Below, one piece after another: positions 50,050 through 61,395 of a stretch of 64,000 nucleotides of DNA (the stretch's first letter is position 1; each line of letters starts with the position of its first letter). Both the position numbers and the translations under genes were made by a program. The notes beneath the pieces were generated by a model, which did not search any database, had not been told where the DNA came from, and saw only the letters and a list, made by a program, of their open reading frames with translations. Source of the DNA: Collybiopsis luxurians FD-317 M1 (taxonomy: Eukaryota > Basidiomycota > Agaricomycetes > Agaricales > Omphalotaceae); assembly GCA_000827265.1 (NCBI GenBank), contig KN834798.1:310626-374625 (forward strand), read 5' to 3'.

Positions 50050-50600
50050 AAAACCAGTCGCCGGATGCCCAAGGTATGCCTAAAGGTTCAGGAAATAGAA
50101 AGATTCCTCGAAGCCGACTCGAGGAATACAGTCAAATTTTGGCAGTACCCTAGGCACCGCGGAACAGCCAAAAACGAACGAGCGGACGAACTCGCTAGGG
50201 AGGCCAAAGAGCTATAGGTTTCTTCGCCTGCTCTAATGCTCGAAAGTCATTGCCTTGACAAAGTGGGAATCATCACACAACCAAGGTCCTACACAAGGCG
50301 GATTCTTCGTCGCAAACAGGTCCCAACCGCATTGGAAACCCTGGAAACCCTGGAACTACTTTACCGACACAATACGAGAGGTTTATGACCATCTGATTCA
50401 ATGTCGCACTTGCCATGGCTTAATAAGGGGATGCTATGCGATATCTGTACCTACTGAAAATGTGCAATGTCCGCGCGGTTTATATGAATCAGCGGAATGG
50501 GAAAGATGCAGGGGAATCGAGAATAGAGGAGGTGGTGGTGCGGGGGAAGCAGGAGGAGAAGGTAAGCAAGGAAGACGGAAGGATCGCTACAGAAGCGAGT
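50050..50600 (+). mobile_element. Remnant of a non-LTR retrotransposon RNase H region
   Basis: Around 50143-50217 the plus strand encodes PRHRGTAKNERADELAREAK, ending in a stop. This is the classic end of LINE-encoded RNase H (P-x-H-x-G-x2-x-N-E-x-A-D). Downstream, in another frame, HLIQCRTCHGLIRG resembles the terminal Cys/His region. Frames are broken and no reverse transcriptase is nearby, so only a short degraded tail is left. Confidence 0.5.
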
Positions 50601-51599
50601 GACGATGAGGAATAAACTGCGACGCGTACATCAAACAAGTCTCGGGCCATCGGTTTGCATACTGGCTCTATGCTATCTCTTTATACTCTCTAGGTTCTTT
50701 ATGTCCATTCTCATTTCCCTTGATCCTGTTACTCGCAACTACACCCCCCTTATTTTAAATCTGCGTCATTAATTTTCAACCAGATCCTTCTACATAAATT
50801 GACACGAGGCGACAAAATAAGTGCACGTTCACTCAGAATATATGCTCGTACATTCTTGGCTTCATGGCTGGAATGGTGGTTTTCTCTCTCTCTACATCTC
50901 CGTTCAAAGCTTAAATGACTCTTGTGAGCAGCGCGTAAGGAAATTATGGCACGCCTAGAGACGGTGAATAGGTCGTCGAATTTTTTTGCTTTCATCTGGT
51001 TACAAAGACTTCAACAGAACGTGGAAGAGTATTTCATCCTTTAAAGTGAAAACGAATCCTATACCCTAAAAACCCTGCGCGTTTGGCTATGATCGCTGAA
51101 CATACCAAAAGGCTGTAGATTCGAGTCCGGCGGCTGTAGCTGTAGAAAGGTGACTCTCGCGAAGTATTTTATCCTTATTGGCGGAACTGGGTTTTTCTCC
51201 TTAGACAGGGTTCAGATAGACATGTATATAGACCATCGCTATATACATAGAGCATGTTGCGTCAACGTCCTCGTATGAAACCGTTACTCCAGGAAAGTGC
51301 GGTTCTTTCATTTGATCGGAGACTAGAGATCAGTAGTATAAATTTGAAACAGTAGGTACGTAACAGAAAACAGGAGACCGGTTTTTAACGCCAAACATAA
51401 CTACGTCGTGCACTACAAACGTAACTTTGCGAGCAAAACCAAAAAAGACATATTCTACAAAAACAATACCGAAGAAAGCAAGGATCAGAGGGCCTACGAT
51501 AGCACAAGAATAGCGAAGGCCAACAAAGGTAAGTTTCCAGGAGGAAGGCAGCAAGCGAATGCGCTTTTGCTGGTTATAGTAATACAGAGGACGATTCTC
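50601..51599. other. Spacer between segmental copies 2 and 3
   Basis: No supported gene. It contains the second tRNA-like element (51080-51150) and, from about 51395, the downstream flank of the third C2H2 gene. Confidence 0.5.
51080..51150 (+). pseudogene. Second, more decayed tRNA-like element
   Basis: Matches the 3' two thirds of the element at 43594-43675: anticodon stem TTTGG/CCAAA with an 18-base loop of the same length, then ATTCGAGTCC of the T-arm. The D-arm is lost. Bases in the position of 34-36 read ATG here, not TCA. Confidence 0.45.
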
Positions 51600-54500
51600 C
51601 TAATGCCAATAGACGTCGTCTGAAAGAATATCTGCAAGGCCCAGACGGCGGCCAGCAGAGCTAGAAGGTATGTAGGTATCCGTTTGGTCGGCAAAAGGCA
51701 AAGGGATAGCGATGGGAAACGCAGAGGCCGTGGACGACTGTGTGGCAACGGAATGTGATAAGGTGGAAGTCAACCGCGTGGCGTCAGACTCGTATCCCAT
51801 AAGTGCGAGTGCGGATTGGGAAGGGGAAGAAAGTACGGATGGGGGAGCTTCGACAGGTTGCGGTGGGCTTTGAGAGACGTAGTCTGAAGGCGTTTCGATA
51901 GTTGCTTCCCCCGGAGCTTGAGCCGGGGTGGCACCAGAAGGTCCGTTTCCGGGAGTACGAGGCTTTCTCTGTTTTGGGACGTACTCTGCCGATAAGAAAA
52001 AGAGTGAGAACCAAATGGATGTTAAGAAAAAAAGCAGACAAGGCTTACCATGTCGTCGTTTCCGGTGGCGAGTGAGGGAGCCTGGGTCTCCAGTAGCGAA
52101 ATTGCAAGTCGGACACTGAATGTCCTTGACTTGTGTGCTTGAAAGGTAAATAGAAAATAACCCGATCAGCGGATTCTAGTCATGGGACAGGCATTCAACG
52201 GCAACTCACTGTTTGCGAATGTGCGTGTCTACGTTGACCTTTTGTAGACTTCTGTAGGTGCAGTCCTCGTACGGACAAAAGTACGATCTACATCGAAATC
52301 CAACAGGGTAAGGAAAAACTTGCAGCGGAGCTGTGAAATGGCGTACATCGAAGCCTTTTCCTCCGCGCTCAGATGAGACTGCATGTGTCTCGGAATGTCG
52401 CCTTTACGAGCTACCCTTGTCCCGCACACGTCGCAAACAGTCGGATCCCTTGAACTTTCGGTTTTCTAGCGCAACCGTCGATGAGATGAGCAAGAAGAAG
52501 TTAACCATTCAACAAATGGACGTACGGGAGCCAAAATCTTGGGCATAGTAGCGAAAGATGAGTTGAAGATGGAGATTTGACTGGAGATGTGGAAGTAAAA
52601 GAGAAAGGTGTAAAGCGGCTGATCGGAGTGATAAAGCCACTCGCTTGTAAAAACCCGTCGAAGAGCTAGACCGGTAGAAGAGTTTGTTTGACTAAGTTCG
52701 TCGGAGCCGCAAGGTGCGTATTGATGGAGGGGACAAAGCATGGGGGACTGAAAAAAGGAGATGACCTTGTTTCCAGACGGGCGGTGTCATTCGAGCCGAA
52801 CGCTGATATTTGTTATGATACGCCATCCAGATGGAAACGCGATGGTCGAACATATGATTCGTGAGGGCTGTTATAGTACAGCGCTGAGAACCCTCACAAA
52901 AAACCTAGTGACATCTCCCGTTCGCCAAAGATTTTTTGTAGGTCATTCTGAGAGTAATCAACGCTGAGAACGGGAACTTGCGGGATATACTTGCCATTGT
53001 CTGAGTAGGGCGGAGCTTGAATTGCCTACCTTCATTTGTTCGACCGGCAAATTTCAGGAGGCGAAAGGCTCAAATTTCTCTTTGAAAGTCGGTCATTGAA
53101 CTTCCTATTTTACCCTTAAAAATTACGGCCTTTGCGAGCTGAGGAAGATATCTCCATAGCACTTCCGAGCCTATGCACGACGGAGGAATATTGTGTGTGA
53201 ATGGGATTTGGACCCGATGTCGACAGGAATTCCAAGTGAGTGGCGTTTAGCTTCCACTAGCGAGTCGAATCTTACGTTCTTTAGGTTTATAAAAAGGCAC
53301 CTATTAGTCCTCCAATACACAACAGGGAGTGACTGTGATCAAAATGGACAACAACCAGAGAAGCACCGTTAGTGCTCATCCTTGGTTCTCCAGAACGTCC
53401 CACCAAGGCTGAGCTTCGAAAATGCATCCACATGGCTTCATCGACCTAGCGGAGGCTATCATCTTCCTCAATGCCGGCCTTCAATAGTGCAGCGTAGTCA
53501 TTACCATGCGAGCCGCGTCACGAAACAAGGCGCTGGGAAGTCGGGATCTCTAAAGCTCTCAAGTCTTTGGTCCGGTCGCGGAACTCCATTTTGGTGCAGC
53601 ACTCTCTAACCATTACGAAGATCATATTCGTCATACGTGAAGCTCGGAATGCGGGAATGTGAAGGCTTTGCGCTCTCTGCTGCCTGGCCTCCAAATGGAT
53701 AGTCGCTGGCACTTTAGAGGCAGCTCTAATAGGGCTAGCAAGGTCCCTCTACGCTGTAGACCACTATCATGGAACAGACATCAGACCGGGTCCATTTCCA
53801 TGATCCTTTTACTTAAGGATGGTTCGGGCGTTGGGGGTTTCGGGGATGATTCCCATAGCTTCTCTGGACATAGAACAAGTTTCCTGCGTCGTCACCATCG
53901 CGGTAATCGAGCTACCGGCCAATGTCGAGCCATGGGAACAACGGTCATGGAAGAGGAGAAAATCCGAAGCCATTCGTTGAGTCCCAGGAGGCGACCAGGG
54001 GAACTTGAGGGAGGGAGGACGAGAAAGAAGGGGGAATCATAGCAATGGCGCCGCAATCCTGGTCTCAAGAGGGCAGGGAGGATTAGACATGCCTTTTCTC
54101 CAGAGCTTCGAAAACTGCAATGCACGGTAAAATCTCGGAGACGAACTGCACAGTTAAGCCTTCCCTAGCATCCAAAGCCAAAGTCTAACCATACTGACAT
54201 TGGTTCTTCAATCGGACGCCCGTCCCACTCGCTCAGCGACACAAAGTCGTTTTCCTCACTGACAGAGTTGACCAAGCTTCCACCCTCTTCCCCCGCTCCT
54301 AATCAGCTGCTACCAAGGACTAGAGGTCCGTGAGAACACCCAAACTTTGGCGACGGCTGTATGGCTGAATAGAAGCACGACAATTTGGGTACTGTCAATG
54401 CCCGAGCCTTCTCTCTCGACCACAACTAACTGTTCGGACTTCAGAGTGCATAGGATTGACCTGGCAGGCAATGCACTCGTGTTACGAATAGTATGCTTTG

Positions 54501-55300
54501 CTCGGTGTTTCTCGAACTGTGCACGGAAGGTCAGTAAATGATACAATTGTTGAAGCTTTCGAAATGTAGGTGTAGAACTGACGCTGCGACTTATTCCTAG
54601 GAAGAAGGAAAGCAAAAGACGTGGGTACATGTTGCCAATTCCTGATGGACGCCACTCGGGCTGCACCGGAACGTTTTCGAAACTGAGGCTCCTCAGCGAT
54701 TTGGGGTCCCGCTGTATCGTTTCAAGGCTTTCTGCGACGTTCATCTTGCTTAAGAGTAGTAGGTAATCTTGAGGGCGCTCAGAAGGTGTTGATTGGTACT
54801 GAGAGCTCGCGCCGAAGAACAAATCCGAGAGTCAATACCCCCTATGCTGCCGTCTGTGTAGACTTGAGTCGTTCTACGATGAGGGTAGGCAAAAAATGGT
54901 GACAGCCGAGGTTGCGGTACTACTGGGGCTTCCGGTAACGGCTTGTAATACAAGCCCGTCGCGTGGGGTGGTAGCACAACACTCTTGATGCTACCGCCCG
55001 GGTCTCCCTCAACCACGACCAGCTCGTTTGAGCTTTCAAGATGTAAAACCAACGCCCTGGAAAGGAGGGAAGAATAGAACACGGTGATATAGTGTTAATT
55101 CTTCATGGAAAACAAAACACTGTGCGGGACGAGCAGGACATTTCCTAAGCTGTGGCGGGCGTGAGCCCATTGTCGAGGGGAGAGGGAGAGGTTCCAGTAC
55201 TACCGGAGCTGCTGGTATTTTGGAGTCGACTTGTATGTCGTCGCCGTCGATCCTTCTAGTATTTGCGTATCCTCGACTTGAGACTGGTCAGCATCGCTCA
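51380..55300. repeat. Segmental duplication, copy 3
   Basis: Third copy of the block described at 38700-43100, carrying the C2H2 gene at 51600-52546 and two TCCCTCGAC-type blocks near 54413 and 55006. Confidence 0.7.
51600..52546 (-). CDS. Three-finger C2H2 zinc-finger protein, copy 3
   Basis: Third paralog. ATG at 52546 (MPKILAP), finger 1 CDVCGTRVARKGDIPRHMQ, finger 2 with THIRK near 52230, finger 3 with LTRHRKRRH near 52060, a YVPKQRKPRTPGN linker, and the end AGRRLGLADILSDDVYWH at 51600. The donor after finger 3 is GTAAGC. The low-complexity middle differs most among the three copies; fingers and the C-terminal 17 residues differ least. No stop or frameshift is evident. Confidence 0.7.
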
Positions 55301-55777
55301 GCGTATATATTCGGTAGGCAATAGAACTAAATTGAATCTCACTGTCGCGCTGCAGCAAAAGTTCCTAGCATTGGCCATAATCTTTGAAATCCCCCAATCT
55401 CGTTGTCTAGCCCCGATCCTACTATGAGTTTCTGATGGTGATCACATTTTCAAGTCAAGTGTTGCTTACAGGACCGCCACCGTCAGGCGGTGCTCACGCG
55501 CTTGAAAGTTCAAACTTTAATCTTCTTTGCTGACAACCGCTCCCTTTGCAATTGGTGGTTGAATCTTCTCAACTTTTTCGGGACGATTAATAGGCTCTGT
55601 GTCCCAGCAGCCAAAGTCTCCGTATATAATTCTTCTAGCCTCGACATTCGTTTACAATCACACTACTTACGAAACAAGTCACATACATGTCGAACTGCAG
55701 CACTATCTTCTAGCTCTGGTAGGGTACAGAAAACGGGAACTGAGGTGAACAATGTCTTCCTTATAGATAGATACTTA
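52547..55777. other. Degenerate shared sequence of segmental copy 3
   Basis: Open frames at 53382-54125, 54310-54822 and 55490-55828 have no domain and are not conserved in the other copies. No gene is claimed. Confidence 0.5.
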
Positions 55778-56790
55778 TCATTCTACAACAGAGTATGTGG
55801 CATCAGAGCCTTCAGATTCGTCGTATAATTCTAAAGTTCCACTCATAACATTGATACCTCTTAAGTTTTCTTTCGGAGATGCATTGAAAGTGCTGAGGGG
55901 TCCTTGGACAGTTGTTATAGGCAAAGTATGCAGTCCTGAATCTGCGACCTTATGAAGATTCAACATGAGCCTCGACATCATTGTGACGGACACGCTGCAT
56001 AGAGGGGATAACTAAGAACTCAAGTGATTCAACGAGGGAAGATCATAGGGCACCTGCTAGCAAATGTGGATAGTGTACCCCTTGCATATGGCTAGTTCAT
56101 GAATAAAGCATCAACTTTTTGCGACCTTTATGGGAGCAATACCAGATGTACCAATGGATACTAGAGTACCTATGGATTAGAGTTCGGCAGCAACGATTCA
56201 TATTTTGTGACATTTGAGGTCAAGCCCATCCATGATTTCCAGCCCCCCCACAAGGGTTTCACTTTCTTCTGACCGACTGAAGAAGATTGCAAACTATGAT
56301 GTACTCAACTTATGGAAGCAGGTCCGATTAAATGGAACTTAGCAAAACTCACAATCGACACTGTCAACATTATACCAAGGGCAGAAAGCACAACAGCCAG
56401 TACATGCTTACTGCCGTGGTACAAGGCTATATACATATGGCGAGGAGTACTAAGATACAATTGGGTTCATTTGAGTTCTTGGGATTGACAGATCGAATCT
56501 TACTGCAGACTATGAGCTGCGCCACGCCAAGTAGAATTTCGTGGAAGAGAGGGAACGGTGGGCAACTGGAAAAATTATAGATTCTCAGCAGACAGATTTG
56601 ATAACATCGGTCATACCTCTATCATTCTAAAAAATCAGATAAGGCTTGCACTCAAAGCCAAAAACCAACCGATTCAGTAAGACGGGTGGAGAATAAAAAT
56701 ATGGTCATAACAATGTCTCCCAGCATTGTCAAGTAACGATTGAGAAAGAAAAGCACATAGCTCGGACCCCATTTACGTATTTAACATAGC
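55778..56790 (-). pseudogene. DUF6533 copy D, 5'-truncated and internally deleted
   Basis: Read on the minus strand from about 56790: text matching the helix VLFFLNRY..LGD (bases near 56715-56755), a second helix region near 56390-56460, and the last exon MSVTMMSRLMLNLHKVADSG ending at 55778. The upstream exons with the DEVQYFWKRP signature are missing, and I find no LFLYDFMLF exon between 56000 and 56300. It is a fragment of the same family as the copies at 9.3-12.4 and 31.8-33.5 kb. Confidence 0.6.
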
Positions 56791-56939
56791 CCTATACACA
56801 GTAAAAATCGGGTACTCCCGTGGTAACAGGAAGGGTACCAAGGCGGTATTCACATGACATAAGCATCGTCGATTAGTAGAAGGTCACCATGATTAAGCTT
56901 AGAGCGTAAAGCAGAATCCCAATACACCTGTACCTAGAT

Positions 56940-59900
56940 TCAGGAAATTGAGGCATTAACAATAGGCATCCTTTCCACTGCCTGTTTTTAGAGGCAGGGT
57001 GCCCTTTGCTGTAGTAGAATGCAGCTGCCTATTGCTGTATCTGGATACAGGCAGCCAGATGTGAGTGACTGTATTTGAAATGACTGCCTGCCAATACAAG
57101 AAGCTGATGCCTGTATCCATATGCAAAGTATCCATAAGTGTATTGCCTATTTTGATTATCTGCTGCTGTACTATACAGGTAGTGAATTGAATCTGCATTC
57201 CAAATGGCTGCCTCTCCATACAGGAACCTGGATATCTGATGCCTGGTCATATATGTGGAGCTCATGATGGTTTCATCCAAAAACAGAGGATTTCGGGGCT
57301 GTCTCTAAAAACAGAGAATAGACTTTCACTGCCTGTTTCCAAATGCAGGATACTCCTTGCTGGATCAGGATACAGGTAGCTAGATGTAGGGTGCCTGTAT
57401 GTGGAAGCAAGGAGTCTAGTTTACCTGCCTGTTTTGTAATGCTTGCTTCTGAACAGTTGCATCTACCTACATGTAAATGCAGATTGTCTTATGGCGGCAT
57501 GTAGAAATAGGGAGCCTACCTTTACCTGCCTATAGTGCTTTGTGCAGAAACAGGGAGAATAATTTTACCTACCTGTTATGATATGCAGGGAAGTTCCTGC
57601 AGACAGTTGTATGTATATTATTTGACTGCTTTTGGAATCAGGGAGCTTACTTTTACCTGCCTGATTTGAAAACAGGCAGGTTGCAGTGAATGGTTGTATC
57701 CCAAAACAGGCAGCTAAAAATGTACACCCTGTTTTTAAATGCAGTAATTTGATGCCTGTATTCAAAGAGCTCTTTGACTGCATTTAGAAGCAGCGAGCGT
57801 AATATCATCTGCCTGTTTTGAAATGCAAGTTTCAGTGAATGGTTGCATCTCAAAACAGGCAGCTAAAAATGTACACCCTGTTTTTAAATGCAGTAATTCA
57901 ATGCCAGTTTGTATATTCATAGAGCTCTTTGACTGCGTTTAGAAGCAGGGAGCTTACTTTTACCTGCCTGTTTTGAAATGCAAGTTGTAGTGAATGGTTG
58001 CATCTCAAAACAGGCAGCTAAAAATGTAGACCCTGTTTTTAAATGCAGTAATTTGATGCCTGTATGTATATTCATAGAGCTCTTTGACTGCATTTAGAAG
58101 CAGGGAACTTACTTTTACCTGCCTGTTTTGAAATGCAAGTTGTAGTGAATGGTTGCATCTCAAAACAGGCAGCTAAAAACGTAGACCCTGTTTTAAATGC
58201 AGTAATTTGATGCCTGTATGTATATTCAAAGAGCTCTTTTACTGCATTTAGGAGCAGGGAGATTACTTTTACCTGCCTGTTTTGAAATGCAAGTTGTAGT
58301 GGATGGTTGCATCTCAAAACAGGGAGCTAAAAAATGTAGACCCTGTTTTTAAATGCAGTAATTTGATGCCTGTATGTATATTCAAAGAGCCCTTTGACTG
58401 CATCTAGAAGCAGGGAGCTTACTTTTACATATCTGTTTTGAAATGCAAGTTTCAGCGAATGGTTGCATCTCAAAACAGGCAGCTAAAAAAATGTAGACCC
58501 TGTTTTTAAATGCAGTAATTTGATGCATGTATTCATATTCATAGAGCTCTTTGACTACATTTAGAAGCAGGGAGCTTACTTTTACCTGCCTGTTTTGAAA
58601 TGCAAGTTGTAGTGAATGGNNNNNNNNNNNNNNNNNNNNNNNNNNNNNNNNNNNNNNNNNNNNNNNNNNNNNNNNNNNNNNNNNNNNNNNNNNNNNNNNN
58701 NNNNNNNNNNNNNNNNNNNNNNNNNNNNNNNNNNNNNNNNNNNNNNNNNNNNNNNNNNNNNNNNNNNNNNNNNNNNNNNNNNNNNNNNNNNNNNNNNNNN
58801 NNNNNNNNNNNNNNNNNNNNNNNNNNNNNNNNNNNNNNNNNNNNNNNNNNNNNNNNNNNNNNNNNNNNNNNNNNNNNNNNNNNNNNNNNNNNNNNNNNNN
58901 NNNNNNNNNNNNNNNNNNNNNNNNNNNNNNNNNNNNNNNNNNNNNNNNNNNNNNNNNNNNNNNNNNNNNNNNNNNNNNNNNNNNNNNNNNNNNNNNNNNN
59001 CTGTTTTGAAATGCAAGTTGTAGTGAATGGTTGCATCTCAAAACAGGCAGCTAAAAAATGTAGACCCTGTTTTTAAATGCAGTAATTTGATGCCTGTATG
59101 TACATTCATAGAGCTCTTTGACTGCATTTAGAAGCAGGGAGCTTACTTTTACCTGCCTGTTTTGAAATGCAAGTTGTCGTGAATGGTTGCATCTCATAAC
59201 AGGCAGCTAAAAATATGCACCCTGTTTTTAAATCCAGTAATTTCTTTGACTGCATTTAGAAGCAGGGAACCTAATTTTATCTGCCTGTTTTGAAACGCAA
59301 GTTTCAGTGAATGGTTGCATCTCCGAACAGGCAACTAAAAAATGTCGACCCTGTTTTTGAATGTAGTAATTTCATTGACTACATTTAGAAGCAGGGAGCT
59401 TACTTTTACCTGCTTTGAAATGCAAGTTACAGTGAATGGTTGCATCTCAAAACAGGCAGCTAAAAAATGTAGACCCTGTTTTTGAATGCAGTAAATTGAT
59501 GCCTGTATGTATATTCAGCTCTTTGACTGCATTTAGAAGCAGGGAGCTTACTTTTACCTGCCTGTTTTGAAATGCAAGTTGTAGTGAATGGTTGCATCTC
59601 AAAACAGGCAGCTAAAATATACACCCTGTTCTTAAATGCAGTAAATTGATGCCTGTATGAAGCTTATTTTCACCTGCCCGTTTTGAAATGCAAGTTGCAG
59701 TGAATGCTTTGAACTGCACATTTTCCAATAGTTATGTCTGAAAACAGGCAGCTACAAGCATACCACCTGCCTGAAAATGCAGGGTATCCATTCCTAATCT
59801 CAAATATATATATGCACAATGCCCTAAGGCCATTGACTGCATCCAAAAACAGGGAATGTACTTTCTCCCTGCCTGTATTGAGGTGCAGATATTCTCAATT

Positions 59901-59990
59901 GTTGCATATTCCATAAGTGAATAGTCCTGGCCTGTATTTATGTGCAGTGTGCTTTATCATTGCATTCAAAATAGGTGGCTGACAATTTGA
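56940..59990. repeat. Satellite array with two inverted repeats per unit
   Basis: A tandem array with a main unit of about 155 bases, seen as CAGCTAAAAA anchors near 57712, 57860, 58015, 58170, 58325, 58481, 59049, 59207, 59335, 59459 and 59611; two units are about 125 bases. Each unit holds inverted repeat 1 (CTGCCTGTTTTGA.ATGCAA facing TTGCAT.TCAAAACAGGCAG, 14-base loop) and inverted repeat 2 (CCCTGTTTTTAAATGCAGT facing ACTGCATTTAGAAGCAGGG). The ends (56940-57560 and 59640-59990) contain scattered divergent half-sites. It contains an assembly gap. Confidence 0.9.
58620..59000. other. Assembly gap, 381 Ns
   Basis: A run of N inside the satellite. Any reading frame that crosses it is an artefact. 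Its true length is unknown. Confidence 0.99.
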
Positions 59991-60036
59991 TATTGTACTT
60001 GTGGACTGTCATTAAAATAGAAGTACAACTTTAATT

Positions 60037-60579
60037 CTACTTTAATAATGCGTCCGCAATCAGAATCAGGTCGCGAAGCTCATCCTCGAGCACTAGAATG
60101 GATTCAAGTTCTTGTTTTACTTCTTCCAAATCATCAGCTTTTCGCCCCATCGCCTCTTGCATGTCGTAAAGCTCACGATGCAGGTCTTCCCTCTTGTCCA
60201 TTAATTTCTCTTTCGATTTCAGGACACTGCGCCAACGCCTTTGAAGTTGTTCTCCAGAGAAAGACGGGAGCCGCTCACGTTCATTATATGACTGAACGGT
60301 GCATCGCCGAACTAGAATTCATCGCGTAAGTATCAAAAATTTTCCCTGAAAAAGCAACTCACGCTGAAGAGCAGTCCATCTCTCTAGTGGCAGGCCATCC
60401 AGTGAACGATCCCGGTCAGTTTTATCTGACCAATCCAGTCCTGCATCACCAAAATCGGGTCTGACGTTGTTTAGGAGAGCGACACGCCTATGTCTATTGA
60501 ATGGCGATGTAGGTTCTGGCTCCGGTGAGGCATCTGGAATGAGAGGCTCAAAATTGCTGGTTGAATTTGGCATGTCCAT
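60037..60579 (-). CDS. Unknown two-exon coiled-coil protein (cluster gene 4)
   Basis: ATG at 60579 (MDMPNSTSNFEP), a polar N-terminal region with LDGLPLERWTALQ, an intron (GTGAGT to TTCTAG), then a second exon beginning RRCTVQSYNERERLP and running as a strongly charged coiled coil (KSKEKLMDKREDLHREL, DDLEEVKQELESIL) to LILIADALLK and a TAG at 60037. About 160 residues. No family recognised. Frame closure over the intron and the sustained heptad-like exon 2 support a real gene. It sits 86 bases downstream of the RPA3-like gene in the same direction and is the last gene before the satellite. Confidence 0.6.
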
Positions 60580-60664
60580 TTTGGAGGTTAGAAAGGTTTA
60601 TTACCAAATTTGGCCACGGCTTTAAAATTCAAAGCGGCAAATTAATACAACTTCTATGATACGC

Positions 60665-61307
60665 CTATTTTTCGACTTCCACACTGCCCTGATCCAAAGC
60701 CGCGATAGCGGCGGCATTGTGCTGCGCATGTACATTGAAAATGTCAGTTGCCCATGGCTCCCGGTGGATAATATCAATAACAGATCTCATCATCTGCGTA
60801 TCTGCAATCCTGTGTGTGAGGATTGGCAAAAACAGTGCCAGGTTCAAACTTACCCAGATCATTGCCCATATTCCTCATCCTTGTTGCGACGAGGAACTCC
60901 ACACCCTCGTTGCAATATTTGCCAAGAATTTCAACAAATCTTGTCCATGGCTACAGAAGATAGTAAACAATTAACAGCCAACCAGAGTGATTTGACAGGA
61001 TCTAACCTTGCCATCAACCAGCGTTGTACTAACTTGAACATGTACTTGATCACAAGTTAGAACCAGCAAAGAATCTCGGCGATCCTGAATCACTATAAGC
61101 GTCCCGTCGAGCCAATACACATATTGCATTTACCTCTATAATCTCACAGGGAAGGGTCACATAACAACCTACAAAACGAGGCAACAATTTGCCATGTACG
61201 CGGGGACTAAATCCCTCGTATGGTTCAAGGGGTTCGGTTGACACTGCAGAAGTTGTGTCTTGAGTCATGAGTTTTGAGAATAAGGAATGATGAAGGCGTT
61301 TCAGCAT
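60665..61307 (-). CDS. RPA3-like OB-fold protein (cluster gene 3)
   Basis: RPA3/RPA14 is the smallest subunit of replication protein A, the eukaryotic ssDNA-binding trimer. ATG at 61307 (or MTQDTTSAV at 61268). The segment SPRVHGKLLPRFVGCYVTLP matches the RPA3 N-terminal strand (P-R-V-N..ML..FVG..V). The following exons give DRRDSLLVLTCDQVHVQV, then PWTRFVEILGKYCNEGVEF, then RMRNMGNDL and a C-terminal MMRSVIDIIHREPWATDIF helix that fits the RPA3 trimerisation helix. An extra tail follows to 60665. Three introns of 45-60 bases. Longer than typical RPA3 (about 110-120 residues). Similarity was judged by eye and is weak in places. Confidence 0.5.
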
Positions 61308-61395
61308 TAAATAATGCGGCGCGCGCGGTCAGACGCGAAAAAAACTAAGTAGATTTTGACTAAACGGGTGCTGAAATGCCCTAATGAATTTATCC

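Noticed and set aside
58382..59076. Long open frames across the satellite on both strands
   Set aside because: They cross the run of Ns and the repeat; the frames are artefacts of the gap.
56940..59990. CRISPR array
   Set aside because: The genome is eukaryotic, and the units have no constant-repeat/unique-spacer pattern; the whole unit is repeated.
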